From NCBI GenBank assembly GCA_011052355.1, contig DRJB01000062.1:1-28453 (forward strand): a DNA stretch of 28,453 bases, written 5' to 3'. Made by a program: the position numbers and the translations under genes. Below, one piece after another: positions 8,292 through 15,214 of the stretch; position 1 is the first letter of the stretch; every line of letters starts with the position of its first letter. Source of the DNA: Candidatus Kaiserbacteria bacterium (GTDB taxonomy: Bacteria > Patescibacteriota > Minisyncoccia > Phycocordibacterales > Phycocordibacteraceae). Under the pieces are notes generated by a model that saw nothing but the letters and a program-made list of their open reading frames with translations, had not been told where the DNA came from and ran no database searches.

Positions 8292-8376
8292 TGTGCTTAG
8301 AGGTTAGCCCTGCCTCGTTGATGATTATGAATCCTTTAGAAGGGCACAAGGATACAAAACATGAAAGGTGACCAAA

Positions 8377-8910
8377 ATGGATATTAAGTTCTTTCTAAAA
8401 GCTGACGGGCTTGAGATGAGCAAAAAGACATACCGAGACGGTGGCGAAAGTTATCGTATCGGTAATACGTTTGTTCATATTGAAAATGGGAATCCTGTAA
8501 TATCTGCCACTGGGAGGTGGGCAGAACCTCTTGAATACCTCAGGAAACATGTTATGCGAGTTGAAATAAACTCGCTATGTTCAATTAGTGGTCTGAGACG
8601 CAGATCCGGATTATACCGCCTTGGTACGGCTGAGGGGGTTGTTGAATTTTTTCCAGCTAATGATCGTGCTCAGGAAAGAACAAATGTGGCGGTGAGCGCC
8701 CCTACGAAAGAGGAAGCGATTGCCCTTTGGGACAAGATTCTGGAGGGGACCATCGCTCCAGAGCTTGACTATCAAGCGGTACAGGTTCCAATTCCAAGCG
8801 TTGATGCCGATAGACTTGCGAGACTTGAAACTCAAGCCGCTGACATGGCGATGACACTCTTTGAAGTTGCGATGAAGCAACTCAAGGAACGAATTGCGTC
8901 AAACGACTGA
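8377..8910 (+). CDS. Hypothetical cytoplasmic protein, accessory
   Basis: A 177-residue protein that I do not recognise. It is soluble, with no signal peptide or membrane helix. The N-terminal two thirds look like mixed alpha/beta (MDIKFFLKADGLEMSKKTY..., SGLYRLGTAEGVVEFFPAN). The C-terminus is a long helix rich in Ala and Glu (DADRLARLETQAADMAMTLFE), probably a coiled coil. The frame opens at a GTG (8368), but the ATG at 8377 has a good SD-like site (AAAGGTG) about 6 bases upstream. A clear promoter lies at 8263-8291 and a U-tract terminator at 8954-8981, making this a self-contained unit. That classical architecture contrasts with the SD-less core genes and suggests recent acquisition. Confidence 0.75.
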   Translation: MDIKFFLKADGLEMSKKTYRDGGESYRIGNTFVHIENGNPVISATGRWAEPLEYLRKHVMRVEINSLCSISGLRRRSGLYRLGTAEGVVEFFPANDRAQERTNVAVSAPTKEEAIALWDKILEGTIAPELDYQAVQVPIPSVDADRLARLETQAADMAMTLFEVAMKQLKERIASND

Positions 8911-8953
8911 CTGTTGACTCCAAAAAAATAATAAGAAATGAAAAGGACAACGA

Positions 8954-8981
8954 GCCCCGCAAAACAACGTGGGGTTTTTTT
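8954..8981 (+). terminator. Rho-independent terminator after the 8377-8910 gene
   Basis: CCCCGC pairs with GTGGGG (one G-U pair) around a short A-rich loop and is followed by a run of seven T. It is a textbook intrinsic terminator, one of very few hairpins here with a U-tract. Confidence 0.85.
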
Positions 8982-9017
8982 ATGCGTGAGCTGTGAAAAC
9001 GGGGTCAAGAGCATTTA

Positions 9018-9042
9018 ATGAGGGGTTTCGTAAACCCCTCAT
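9018..9042. repeat. Palindromic repeat, ATGAGGGGTTT family (copy 1)
   Basis: A 25-base palindrome with arms ATGAGGGGTTT and AAACCCCTCAT around a 3-base centre (CGT). Further copies are in clusters at 12508-12605 and 18908-18998, often next to ATTGT. Confidence 0.85.
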
Positions 9043-9074
9043 TGTGTAGTTTATAAAAGAATAGTTGCCTGATT
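9032..9074. repeat. 43-bp direct repeat, left copy (contains the atpC 3' end)
   Basis: These 43 bases are identical to 12595-12637. In the right copy the repeat carries the stop and last codons of atpC (...NQATILL, read on the minus strand). The left copy therefore carries a stray atpC tail 3.5 kb away. The pair brackets the AT-rich accessory segment containing thrC. Confidence 0.9.
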
Positions 9075-9209
9075 ATATTCAGTTTCAATGGCACGAATGG
9101 TGGCCATACGTTTTTCCAGCGCGATTTTGCATGCATATCTTCTGAAAATGCTTTCAATCGTTTTGCATGGTCTGGCCCAGGCCAATCTACAGTAATTGAA
9201 AGTGCTTAT
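9051..9209 (-). pseudogene. Decayed coding fragment fused to an atpC tail
   Basis: An open frame without a good start reads ...KIALEKRMATIRAIETEYNQATILL-stop, where NQATILL is the copied atpC end. In the neighbouring frame a protein-like stretch, ITVDWPGPDHAKRLKAFSED, continues as MHAKSRWKN and then degenerates. This looks like the junction of a broken gene with the duplicated atpC terminus. I cannot name the parent gene. The whole 8911-9265 gap otherwise holds only the terminator and repeats listed here. Confidence 0.4.
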
Positions 9210-9265
9210 TCATTGTAATGAAAAATTCTTAATTCGCGATAGCAAATTATTTAATCGGAAAAAAT

Positions 9266-9586
9266 TTAACCGATTATTATGTCCTTCCTTGCAAATTTTT
9301 GTGATAAGGGATGATTGGGATCTTTCAAACTGTTTGTTGTCCAAGTCAGACATTGGCAGCTACGAGATTTTGATCCACTTCTAGAAATCCGGATGCCACA
9401 ATTAAAATCACGCGTAACAATTGCAACACCAGTGTCATCAAGTTGTTTTTTTATCATCTCAGCAGGCAACGTGTTAACACCTTCTTGTTGTAAGGCATTC
9501 AAAAATCCATCTAAAGTCGGACTAAATGTTTCTCCTTGTTCTTGTTGAGGTTTATTGCATTCAGGTGTTTGACTTTCAATAGACAT
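9266..9586 (-). CDS. Hypothetical small protein (uncertain)
   Basis: A 106-residue frame with no recognised family. The first 60 residues look protein-like (FSPTLDGFLNALQQEGVNTL, PAEMIKKQLDDTGVAIVTRDF). The middle becomes Ser/Arg/Cys-rich (ISRSGSKSRSCQC), which may mean a frameshift or a non-coding end. There is no SD and no clear promoter. It lies inside the AT-rich accessory segment among degraded genes, so it may itself be a remnant. Confidence 0.45.
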   Translation of the reverse strand: MSIESQTPECNKPQQEQGETFSPTLDGFLNALQQEGVNTLPAEMIKKQLDDTGVAIVTRDFNCGIRISRSGSKSRSCQCLTWTTNSLKDPNHPLSQKFARKDIIIG

Positions 9587-9823
9587 AAATTTTATGATTA
9601 TTGATTAAACTTTTTCGATTAAATTTGCCCGCTGGGATAAAAGAATTTTTCATTATTTCACTCAACTGATTCTTATCTAACCCTGTGCTTATATCGTAAC
9701 AATTTCTTGTGCGTCATACGAAATTTTATAAACTCGCTGCACTCGCGCTCTCCCGCGAAGACGAGCTCCACGGGAATAGTGTTTTAGACACAAGTATTCT
9801 TTTGTATTGAGAGAAATTCCGCC

Positions 9824-10050
9824 CTATCCAAGATACTTAAAACGCGGAACATCTTTCCCATTAATAGTAACAGTTTGGAAAAACATTTTTTTGGTCTTAC
9901 CCATAAAGCATTGTTGCCAAATTCTTCGGAAGAATAAAGTGCCTTGTAAATTACTAACTGTTCAAGTGTTTCGCTATGCCTTGCAAGACCAATAACCTCG
10001 TATTGTTTCCCTTTATAGTGCTTATATTTTCCAAGTTTTATTTCGTCCAT
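9824..10050 (-). pseudogene. DUF1653 protein with a one-base frameshift in an A7 run
   Basis: The first 54 residues match the DUF1653 family (KLGKYKHYKGKQYEVIGLAR, HSETLEQLVIYKALY, NALWVRPKK), a small beta-rich domain of unknown function. At the minus-strand run of seven A (9886-9892) the zero frame leaves the family sequence. One frame back, it continues perfectly as MFFQTVTINGKDVPRFKYLG and stops at 9824, giving the usual length of about 75 residues. Either one A was lost (mutation or sequencing/assembly error) or ribosomes slip -1 on the A-AAA-AAA heptamer. The uncorrected frame runs on to 9784. No SD precedes the ATG at 10050. Confidence 0.85.
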
Positions 10051-10158
10051 AATTATGTTAACTACATAGAATCATATAAACCTTATCACAGCAATGACTT
10101 TTCTCAATTTCGCCTACTCACTGTAGTTTTACGAGATTCTCTTGTAGTGCAGTGGAGG

Positions 10159-10185
10159 GGTTGCATAGGTCAGACTTATGCAACC
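10159..10185. repeat. Palindrome with a GTCAGAC core (copy 1)
   Basis: GGTTGCATA pairs with TATGCAACC around GGTCAGACT. The centre GTC-A-GAC is shared with the palindrome at 10287-10328. The 10051-10373 gap holds these two elements, a terminator, and about 100 bases between them in which I see no gene. Confidence 0.6.
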
Positions 10186-10286
10186 TAGTAAGGGTCGAAC
10201 CTCATATCTGCTGTTATGCGAGGGTAGGCGTAACACAATGAAGCGAAAGTACAATGCGCTATACTCGCACCACCAGCCCCGCCCGG

Positions 10287-10328
10287 CAATTGGGTAAGTC
10301 AGACTTACCCAATTGACTTACCCAATTG
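10287..10328. repeat. Palindrome with a GTCAGAC core plus tandem half-repeat (copy 2)
   Basis: CAATTGGGTAAGTC-A-GACTTACCCAATTG is an odd-centred 14-bp palindrome. Its right arm end, ACTTACCCAATTG, is repeated immediately in tandem (to 10328), so three arms are present and two alternative hairpins can form. Confidence 0.75.
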
Positions 10329-10331
10329 CTC

Positions 10332-10365
10332 AAAAAATAAGGGCACCGCAAGTTTCGTGGTGCCC
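10332..10365 (-). terminator. Intrinsic terminator after the 10374-10649 gene
   Basis: On the minus strand GGGCACC (10365-10359) pairs with GGTGCCC (10347-10341), followed by TTATTTTTT. It begins 8 bases after the stop codon. Confidence 0.8.
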
Positions 10366-10373
10366 CCTTGATG

Positions 10374-10649
10374 TTACAACCCATAATGAAGCTCAATCCA
10401 TCGCTCCTCCCATTTTTTCTTCGCCAGGGCACCATAAGCCGTCTCGCACTTATTCTTTGCGGTGGCAGCATCGGTGCACTTGGCAGCCTCCTTCACCACC
10501 GCCCGACGGGCGAGAATCTTTCGCCTCCTTTCCCAGATTCTTTCCTCGGGACCTGCTGGAGCTGCATAATACTCCCGCTCCGCGACGGAAATATCCTTAC
10601 ATTTTCTGGCCAGGTACCAAACCGACCAGATTTTTCCGAGATATTTCAT
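10374..10649 (-). CDS. Hypothetical basic protein with a strong SD, accessory
   Basis: A 91-residue basic, helical protein that I do not recognise (begins MKYLGKIWSVWYLARKCKDI, ends KKKWEERWIELHYGL). It is rich in Arg, Lys, Ala and Glu, with a central segment EERIWERRRKILARRAVVKEA. AAAAAGGAGAAG sits 8 bases before the ATG, the best SD in the window, and an intrinsic terminator follows directly. Its GC content looks higher than the flanking AT-rich DNA. Together these suggest a real, independently acquired gene. It reads away from the palindrome at 10708-10750. Longer frames on the opposite strand here lack initiation signals. Confidence 0.7.
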   Translation of the reverse strand: MKYLGKIWSVWYLARKCKDISVAEREYYAAPAGPEERIWERRRKILARRAVVKEAAKCTDAATAKNKCETAYGALAKKKWEERWIELHYGL

Positions 10650-10707
10650 TTTACTTCTCCTTTTTAAGAAAAGTGAGCACCTACCATAGGCACCTCTAAT
10701 CAGGTTG

Positions 10708-10750
10708 AAGGGGTCAGGTACCTTTGATTCCTAAAGGTACCTGACCCCTT
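10708..10750. repeat. REP-like palindrome (GGGGTCAGGTACC type), 18-bp arms
   Basis: Arms 10708-10725 and 10733-10750 (outer AAGGGGTCAGGTACCTTT) pair perfectly around a 7-base loop. The GGGGTCAGGTACC wording resembles REP palindromes mobilised by Y1-type RAYT transposases in other bacteria; no transposase is present in the window. It lies between the divergent 10649 gene and thrC. Confidence 0.7.
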
Positions 10751-10819
10751 TAATTTGCGGGCTGTGTTAAAATATAGTAAACCTAATGAAGTTATTAACA
10801 ATGTCGTTGCGTTAAAAGT

Positions 10820-10849
10820 TTGAAACCAGGTTTATATAAATGATATAAT
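10820..10849 (+). promoter_or_regulatory. thrC promoter, predicted leaderless
   Basis: TTGAAA (10820-10825), an 18-base spacer and a perfect TATAAT (10844-10849) stand six bases before the thrC ATG (10856). Transcription would start at or next to the A of the ATG, and no SD is present. Confidence 0.75.
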
Positions 10850-10855
10850 GTAAAT

Positions 10856-12274
10856 ATGGTTGGTAGATTAATAAGTACGAGAGACAAAGAGAAAAAATCA
10901 ATTTCTTATACGGATGCCTTACTGAATGGACTGGCTCCAGATGGAGGATTGTATGTGCCAACCGAGTATCCACAATTAACCAAAGATGATTTAATCGCAT
11001 TAAAAAGTAAATCATATCTTGAATTAGCTTTTGAAATTAAAAAAAAATTTGTTGGAAATGCAATTCCTGATGCTGCATTAAAAGTGCTATTACAAAATGC
11101 TTATACTAAAGCTAAATTTCACACTTCAGATGGGAATTTTGTTCCCCTTAGGCAAATCGGCGCAGATTTATTTTTAGAAAATCTATCACTTGGTCCAACG
11201 GCTTCATTTAAAGATATAGCACTGCAACAATTGGGACAGGAAATAAATTATGAGCTGAATAGTAGGAATAAAAATTTAGTAATTTTAGGAGCCACTTCTG
11301 GAGATACAGGTTCATCAGCAGAAGCAGCAGTGAAGGGGTTGGATAGAATAAAATTATTTATGCTTAGTCCACAAGTAGGAATGAGCAATTTTCAAAAAGC
11401 ACAAATGAGGGCTTTCACCGGTGGCAATATCTTTAATATCAGTATTGATGGTAGATTTGATGATTGCCAAGATTTGGTGAAAGAATTAAAACAAGACCCA
11501 GAATTCTCTACTTTAGGTGCGGTGAATTCAATTAATTGGGGAAGAATCTCATCACAAGTTCCTTATTTTGTGTCTGGTTATTTACAAGTAGCATCAGAAA
11601 TTGGACAAGAAGTAGATTTTGTTGTTCCAACAGGAAATTTGGGAAATATTTTATCTGGTTATATTGCCAGAAAAATAGGCGTTCCAATTAGAAAATTAAT
11701 TGTTGCAACAAATGAGAATGATGTTATGGCGAAATTAATTAAGACGGGAGTGTATGAATTAATTGCAGCTCACATTACCTCCAGTCCTTCAATGGATATC
11801 TCAAAGGTATCAAATTATGAAAGATTAGTATTTGATTTTTTGGATAGAAATCCACTCTCTGTGAAAGAATATATGAAAGAATTTTCCAGTGAAGGGAAAG
11901 TTGATCTTATGAAATTTGGAATGAGCACAGATATTTTTGTTGAGAATGGAATCTTCCAAGGAAGTTCCACTCATCAAAATAGAATACATACAATTAAATC
12001 AGTATACGATGAAGCAAAAACAATTATTGACCCGCATACGGCGGATGCGGTAACCGTGGCAAAGCGATATAAGGTTGATGATGGGGTTCCTATGATAGTT
12101 ATGGAAACAGCATTACCGGTGAAATTTGAACATACAATAAATGAGGCACTCGGTTTTACTCCCGAAAAGGAAGAAAGATTTAAGGATCTAGAGAGTAAGG
12201 GTACTGATAGTAGTTTTTATAATATAAGTTCAAATAGCACTCAATTGAAAGAGTACATAAGAAATAATATTTGA
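10856..12274 (+). CDS. thrC: Threonine synthase
   Basis: A 472-residue PLP enzyme that converts O-phosphohomoserine to threonine. It has the threonine synthase N-terminal domain (GLAPDGGLYVPTEYP, residues about 22-36), the Schiff-base lysine in GPTASFKDIALQQLG, the phosphate-binding segment GATSGDTGSSAEAAVKGL, NSINWGRI, PTGNLGNILSGYIARKIGVP and SSPSMDISKVSNYERL. Length and motif order are those of the long E. coli-type enzyme, so it looks functional. It is visibly more AT-rich than the core genes. No homoserine kinase, homoserine dehydrogenase or other threonine gene is nearby, so its substrate source is unclear. The gene is probably acquired: it lies between 43-bp direct repeats and is followed by a broken cofE-like gene. 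Confidence 0.95.
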   Translation: MVGRLISTRDKEKKSISYTDALLNGLAPDGGLYVPTEYPQLTKDDLIALKSKSYLELAFEIKKKFVGNAIPDAALKVLLQNAYTKAKFHTSDGNFVPLRQIGADLFLENLSLGPTASFKDIALQQLGQEINYELNSRNKNLVILGATSGDTGSSAEAAVKGLDRIKLFMLSPQVGMSNFQKAQMRAFTGGNIFNISIDGRFDDCQDLVKELKQDPEFSTLGAVNSINWGRISSQVPYFVSGYLQVASEIGQEVDFVVPTGNLGNILSGYIARKIGVPIRKLIVATNENDVMAKLIKTGVYELIAAHITSSPSMDISKVSNYERLVFDFLDRNPLSVKEYMKEFSSEGKVDLMKFGMSTDIFVENGIFQGSSTHQNRIHTIKSVYDEAKTIIDPHTADAVTVAKRYKVDDGVPMIVMETALPVKFEHTINEALGFTPEKEERFKDLESKGTDSSFYNISSNSTQLKEYIRNNI

Positions 12275-12345
12275 TTGGTATACATTGAGTGTTTACTTTC
12301 AATTTTTATCTAATTTCAACTTACTCGAAAATTTAAAAAAATATG

Positions 12346-12511
12346 ATGATAAAAACTATAAAAACGAAGATATTTAAACCCAAAGACAGCCTCTTACTTG
12401 TTTATTAAAAAATACCTACCAATAATTAAAGAAGGAGGGGTTTTAGCTATTACTTCAAAGATTGTTTCTTTATTTGAAAATAGGATTGCTGAGAAAGGTG
12501 GAAAGCAATGA
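12346..12511 (+). pseudogene. Truncated, frameshifted F420-0:gamma-glutamyl ligase (CofE)-like gene
   Basis: The frame from 12346 reads MIKTIKTKIFKPKDSLL and soon stops. Shifted by one base it continues FIKKYLPIIKEGGVLAITSK, IVSLFENRIAEKGGKQ and stops at 12511. The combined sequence matches the N-terminus of the CofE-like (F420 ligase) family common in Patescibacteria (consensus like SLLDFIKKYLP, EGDVLAITSKIVSL). The family domain is over 200 residues, so most is missing. The stop codon lies within the first unit of the palindromic repeat at 12508, so the repeat marks the truncation point. Confidence 0.75.
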
Positions 12512-12605
12512 GGGGTTTCGTAAACCCCTCATTGTGTACGAAATTTACGTTTACGAGGGGTTTCGGTTTATGAGGGGTTTACGAAACCCCTCATAAACCC
12601 CTCAT
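12508..12605. repeat. Cluster of ATGAGGGGTTT-family palindromes
   Basis: Full units lie at 12508-12532 and 12570-12594, with a half unit (GAGGGGTTTCG) near 12555 and another (AAACCCCTCAT) at 12595-12605. The middle unit extends to a 16-bp stem (GGTTTATGAGGGGTTT and its complement). The 12275-12613 gap holds the cofE remnant and this cluster only. Confidence 0.85.
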
Positions 12606-12637
12606 TGTGTAGTTTATAAAAGAATAGTTGCCTGATT
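12595..12637. repeat. 43-bp direct repeat, right copy (native atpC end)
   Basis: Identical to 9032-9074. Here it is in its natural place: it covers the last codons and stop of atpC and the adjoining repeat half-unit. Confidence 0.9.
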
Positions 12638-12862
12638 GTGTGATATCTCAACAAGCGATGTGTCGCGAACCGGGATATGGTAGTGTTTTCCATTTGCCGC
12701 CTCAAAGCGAACTTCTCCCATCGTCAATTCGGAAACGAGTGGTTCGTGTCCGGACAAAACCGTAAATACGCCCTCGGTACCCGGCACTGTTAAAGAAACC
12801 GCCTCGCCATCAAATACATTTTCGCCTATGCGGGCAACGGTAAGATGAAAGACTTTCGCCAT
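12614..12862 (-). CDS. atpC: ATP synthase epsilon subunit, short form
   Basis: An 82-residue F1 epsilon subunit, part of the central stalk. It contains only the N-terminal beta-sandwich (FHLTVARIGENVFDGEAVSL, GTEGVFTVLSGHEPLVSEL, ending SHNQATILL). The C-terminal helical hairpin (about 45-50 residues), which inhibits ATP hydrolysis in most bacteria, is absent. It is the last gene of the atp operon, 5 bases after atpD. The stop lies inside the 43-bp repeat. A short epsilon may be natural for this lineage or may reflect truncation at the repeat; the clean domain boundary favours a natural short form. Confidence 0.92.
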   Translation of the reverse strand: MAKVFHLTVARIGENVFDGEAVSLTVPGTEGVFTVLSGHEPLVSELTMGEVRFEAANGKHYHIPVRDTSLVEISHNQATILL

Positions 12863-12867
12863 AGAGA

Positions 12868-14238
12868 TTATTTGACTTGGTCAATACCGCCTTTCATATA
12901 GAAAGCATCTTCCGGTTTGTCATCATGCATCCCCGAAATGATTTCTTTGAAACCGCGAACGGTTTCTTCGCGAGAAACATATTGCCCGGGTGTTCCGGTA
13001 AATACCTCACCGACAAAAAACGGTTGCGAAAGAAATCTTTGCAATTTACGTGCGCGGGCAACGGAAAGTTTATCTTCTTCGGAAAGCTCTTCAATGCCCA
13101 AAATGGCGATGATGTCTTGAAGATCTTTGTATCGTTGCAATACTTGCTTTACCTCGTTTGTCACCATGTAATGTTCTTCGCCGACAACTTCCGGAGAAAG
13201 TGCGGAGGAAGAAGAATCAAGCGGGTCAATTGCCGGATAAATACCTACGGAGGCAAGTGAGCGCGCGAGCACCACAGTGCCATCCAAGTGAGCAAAAGTA
13301 GTCGCGGGAGCCGGGTCGGTCAAGTCGTCAGCCGGCACATATACCGCCTGCACCGAGGTTATGGAACCCTTTTTTGTGGAAGTGATACGTTCTTGCAATT
13401 TTCCCATTTCTTCCGCAAGCGTCGGCTGATACCCCACGGCGCTTGGCACACGTCCAAGCAATGAAGAAACTTCCGAGCCAGCCTGAATAAAACGAAACAC
13501 ATTGTCCATGAAAAACAAAACATCCTTGCCACCCTCATCACGAAAATGCTCTGCTTGGGTGAGTCCGGTGAGCGCAACGCGCGCTCTGGCACCCGGCACC
13601 TCATTCATTTGCCCAAATACCAGAGCGGTTTTTTCAAGTACGCCGGATTCACTCATTTCGTGATACAGGTCATTCCCCTCGCGAACGCGCTCGCCCACAC
13701 CGGCAAAAACCGAATATCCGCTATGCTCTGTGGCAACATTTCTTATAAGTTCTTGAATAAGCACCGTTTTGCCAACACCGGCGCCACCGAACAATCCGAC
13801 TTTCCCGCCTTTCAAAAAAGGAATCATCAGGTCAATCACTTTAATACCTGTTTCAAATACCTCTGTCTTTGTGGTTTGCTCGTCAAACGCCGGAGGGTCG
13901 CGATGAATAGATGAACGAGGAGTGTCTTGTGGTAATAATTCTTTTCCATCAATTGTTTCTCCCAATACATTGAACAATCTCCCGAGTGTTTTCTCGCCAA
14001 CCGGTACTGAAATTGGAGCGCCTGTGGCACGCACGCCTGCGCCTCTTGAAAGCCCCGCGGTTTCGTTCATTGCAATTGCGCGCACGCGGTCCAACCCCAA
14101 GTGCGATGTCACCTCAAGTGTTATGCGCTCGTGTGTGTCGCTTTTTTCAATGATAAGCGCTTCATTAATGTTTGGACGCTTCTCATTAAAGAGTACGTCT
14201 ACAATCGGACCGATTATTTCTGTTACTGTTCCATTCAT
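12868..14238 (-). CDS. atpD: ATP synthase F1 beta subunit
   Basis: A 456-residue catalytic subunit of F1. The Walker A motif GGAGVGKT is at residues 151-158. The catalytic region GVGERVREGNDLYHEM (with the general-base Glu and adjacent Arg) and the Walker B region DVLFFMDNVFRF are present, as is GRVPSAVGYQPTLAEEMG. The DELSEED lever reads EELSEED. The length is near normal (about 460-470). It starts 35 bases after atpG and is followed by atpC. No SD is visible before the ATG. Confidence 0.98.
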   Translation of the reverse strand: MNGTVTEIIGPIVDVLFNEKRPNINEALIIEKSDTHERITLEVTSHLGLDRVRAIAMNETAGLSRGAGVRATGAPISVPVGEKTLGRLFNVLGETIDGKELLPQDTPRSSIHRDPPAFDEQTTKTEVFETGIKVIDLMIPFLKGGKVGLFGGAGVGKTVLIQELIRNVATEHSGYSVFAGVGERVREGNDLYHEMSESGVLEKTALVFGQMNEVPGARARVALTGLTQAEHFRDEGGKDVLFFMDNVFRFIQAGSEVSSLLGRVPSAVGYQPTLAEEMGKLQERITSTKKGSITSVQAVYVPADDLTDPAPATTFAHLDGTVVLARSLASVGIYPAIDPLDSSSSALSPEVVGEEHYMVTNEVKQVLQRYKDLQDIIAILGIEELSEEDKLSVARARKLQRFLSQPFFVGEVFTGTPGQYVSREETVRGFKEIISGMHDDKPEDAFYMKGGIDQVK

Positions 14239-14273
14239 ACTGTTATGTGATATAAGTGTTACGATTAAATAAA

Positions 14274-15197
14274 TTATGCGTGTGTTTCCAACGCCTCTCT
14301 GCCACCGACTATCTCCGACACCTCTCTGGTGATTGTCGCCTGACGCGCTTTATTATACTTGCTCGTCAATGCGTGAATAATATCTTTTGATTTATCGCTT
14401 GCGTTTTTCATCGCTATCATCCGTGAAGAATGTTCCACTGCTTTTGATTCAAGCAACAAATGATACAACGACACCGACAGCAGGCGCGGAGCAAGTGCGG
14501 CAAATACGTCGGTATAAGATGATTCCATTTCATACGCAACCAGTCCTGAAGTTACAGAGGTCTTTTTCCACTTCGCAACATCAGGTGCGATATCCTGTGC
14601 CAAGCCCTCCACCGCCTCAAGCGAAAGCGGAAGAAGGCGATGCACCATCGGTATGTGTTGAATTGTTGATTTGAAATGACTATAAGCGATGAGCACTTCA
14701 TCATACACCTCGCCGGTAAATGCAGTGATGAAGTCCTCTGACAATTTCTTAACCACAGAAAGAGGCGCTTCATCATACGTATTCTCAAAGAATTCTTTGA
14801 TGGTGTAATTGCGCCGTGCGAAATACTCTTGTCCCTTTTTCCCAAACACATACAGGTCAACGGCACTTGCGGTATCAATATCATGTTCATTGATTGCCGC
14901 AACCGCCATTTTGATAACCCCGCTGTTAATTGACCCCGCAAGTCCTTTGTCACTGGTGATAAGCACTAGCGCCAGTTTTTTCACTATGCGAGAACGAGTA
15001 AGTGGATGATGTGCAAGCTCACGTGTTCCCGTCAATCTTGAAAGAATTGAAAGCGATGCCGTAACATACGGACGACCGGCAACTTCCATTGCTTGCGTTT
15101 TTCTCATTTTAACGGCAGATACCGCTTCCATTGCGCGCGTTACTTTATGTATGCGCTCGGTCGCTCGTATCTTCATTTTTATGTCTTTGTGCATCAT
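14274..15197 (-). CDS. atpG: ATP synthase F1 gamma subunit
   Basis: A 307-residue rotor shaft subunit. The N-terminal helix (MKIRATERIHKVTRAMEAVSAVKMRKTQ) and the C-terminal helix (SSRMIAMKNASDKSKDIIHA, ending ITREVSEIVGGREALETHA) both match the family, and together they form the coiled coil inside the alpha/beta ring. The central segment LVLITSDKGLAGSIN is the expected Rossmann-like core. Two ATG codons in a row (15197, 15194) are both possible starts. It is slightly longer than the E. coli protein (287). Its start is 17 bases after atpA ends. Confidence 0.97.
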   Translation of the reverse strand: MMHKDIKMKIRATERIHKVTRAMEAVSAVKMRKTQAMEVAGRPYVTASLSILSRLTGTRELAHHPLTRSRIVKKLALVLITSDKGLAGSINSGVIKMAVAAINEHDIDTASAVDLYVFGKKGQEYFARRNYTIKEFFENTYDEAPLSVVKKLSEDFITAFTGEVYDEVLIAYSHFKSTIQHIPMVHRLLPLSLEAVEGLAQDIAPDVAKWKKTSVTSGLVAYEMESSYTDVFAALAPRLLSVSLYHLLLESKAVEHSSRMIAMKNASDKSKDIIHALTSKYNKARQATITREVSEIVGGREALETHA

Positions 15198-15214
15198 AAT
15201 ACCATTTGCTTGTA

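Noticed and set aside
10192..10210. tRNA T-loop-like GTTCGACC on the minus strand
   Set aside because: The flanking bases do not pair into a T-stem, and no cloverleaf can be drawn.
10313..10699. Open plus-strand frames of 128 and 99 codons opposite the 10374-10649 gene
   Set aside because: No SD or promoter; the minus-strand gene has a strong SD and its own terminator, so these are antisense shadows.
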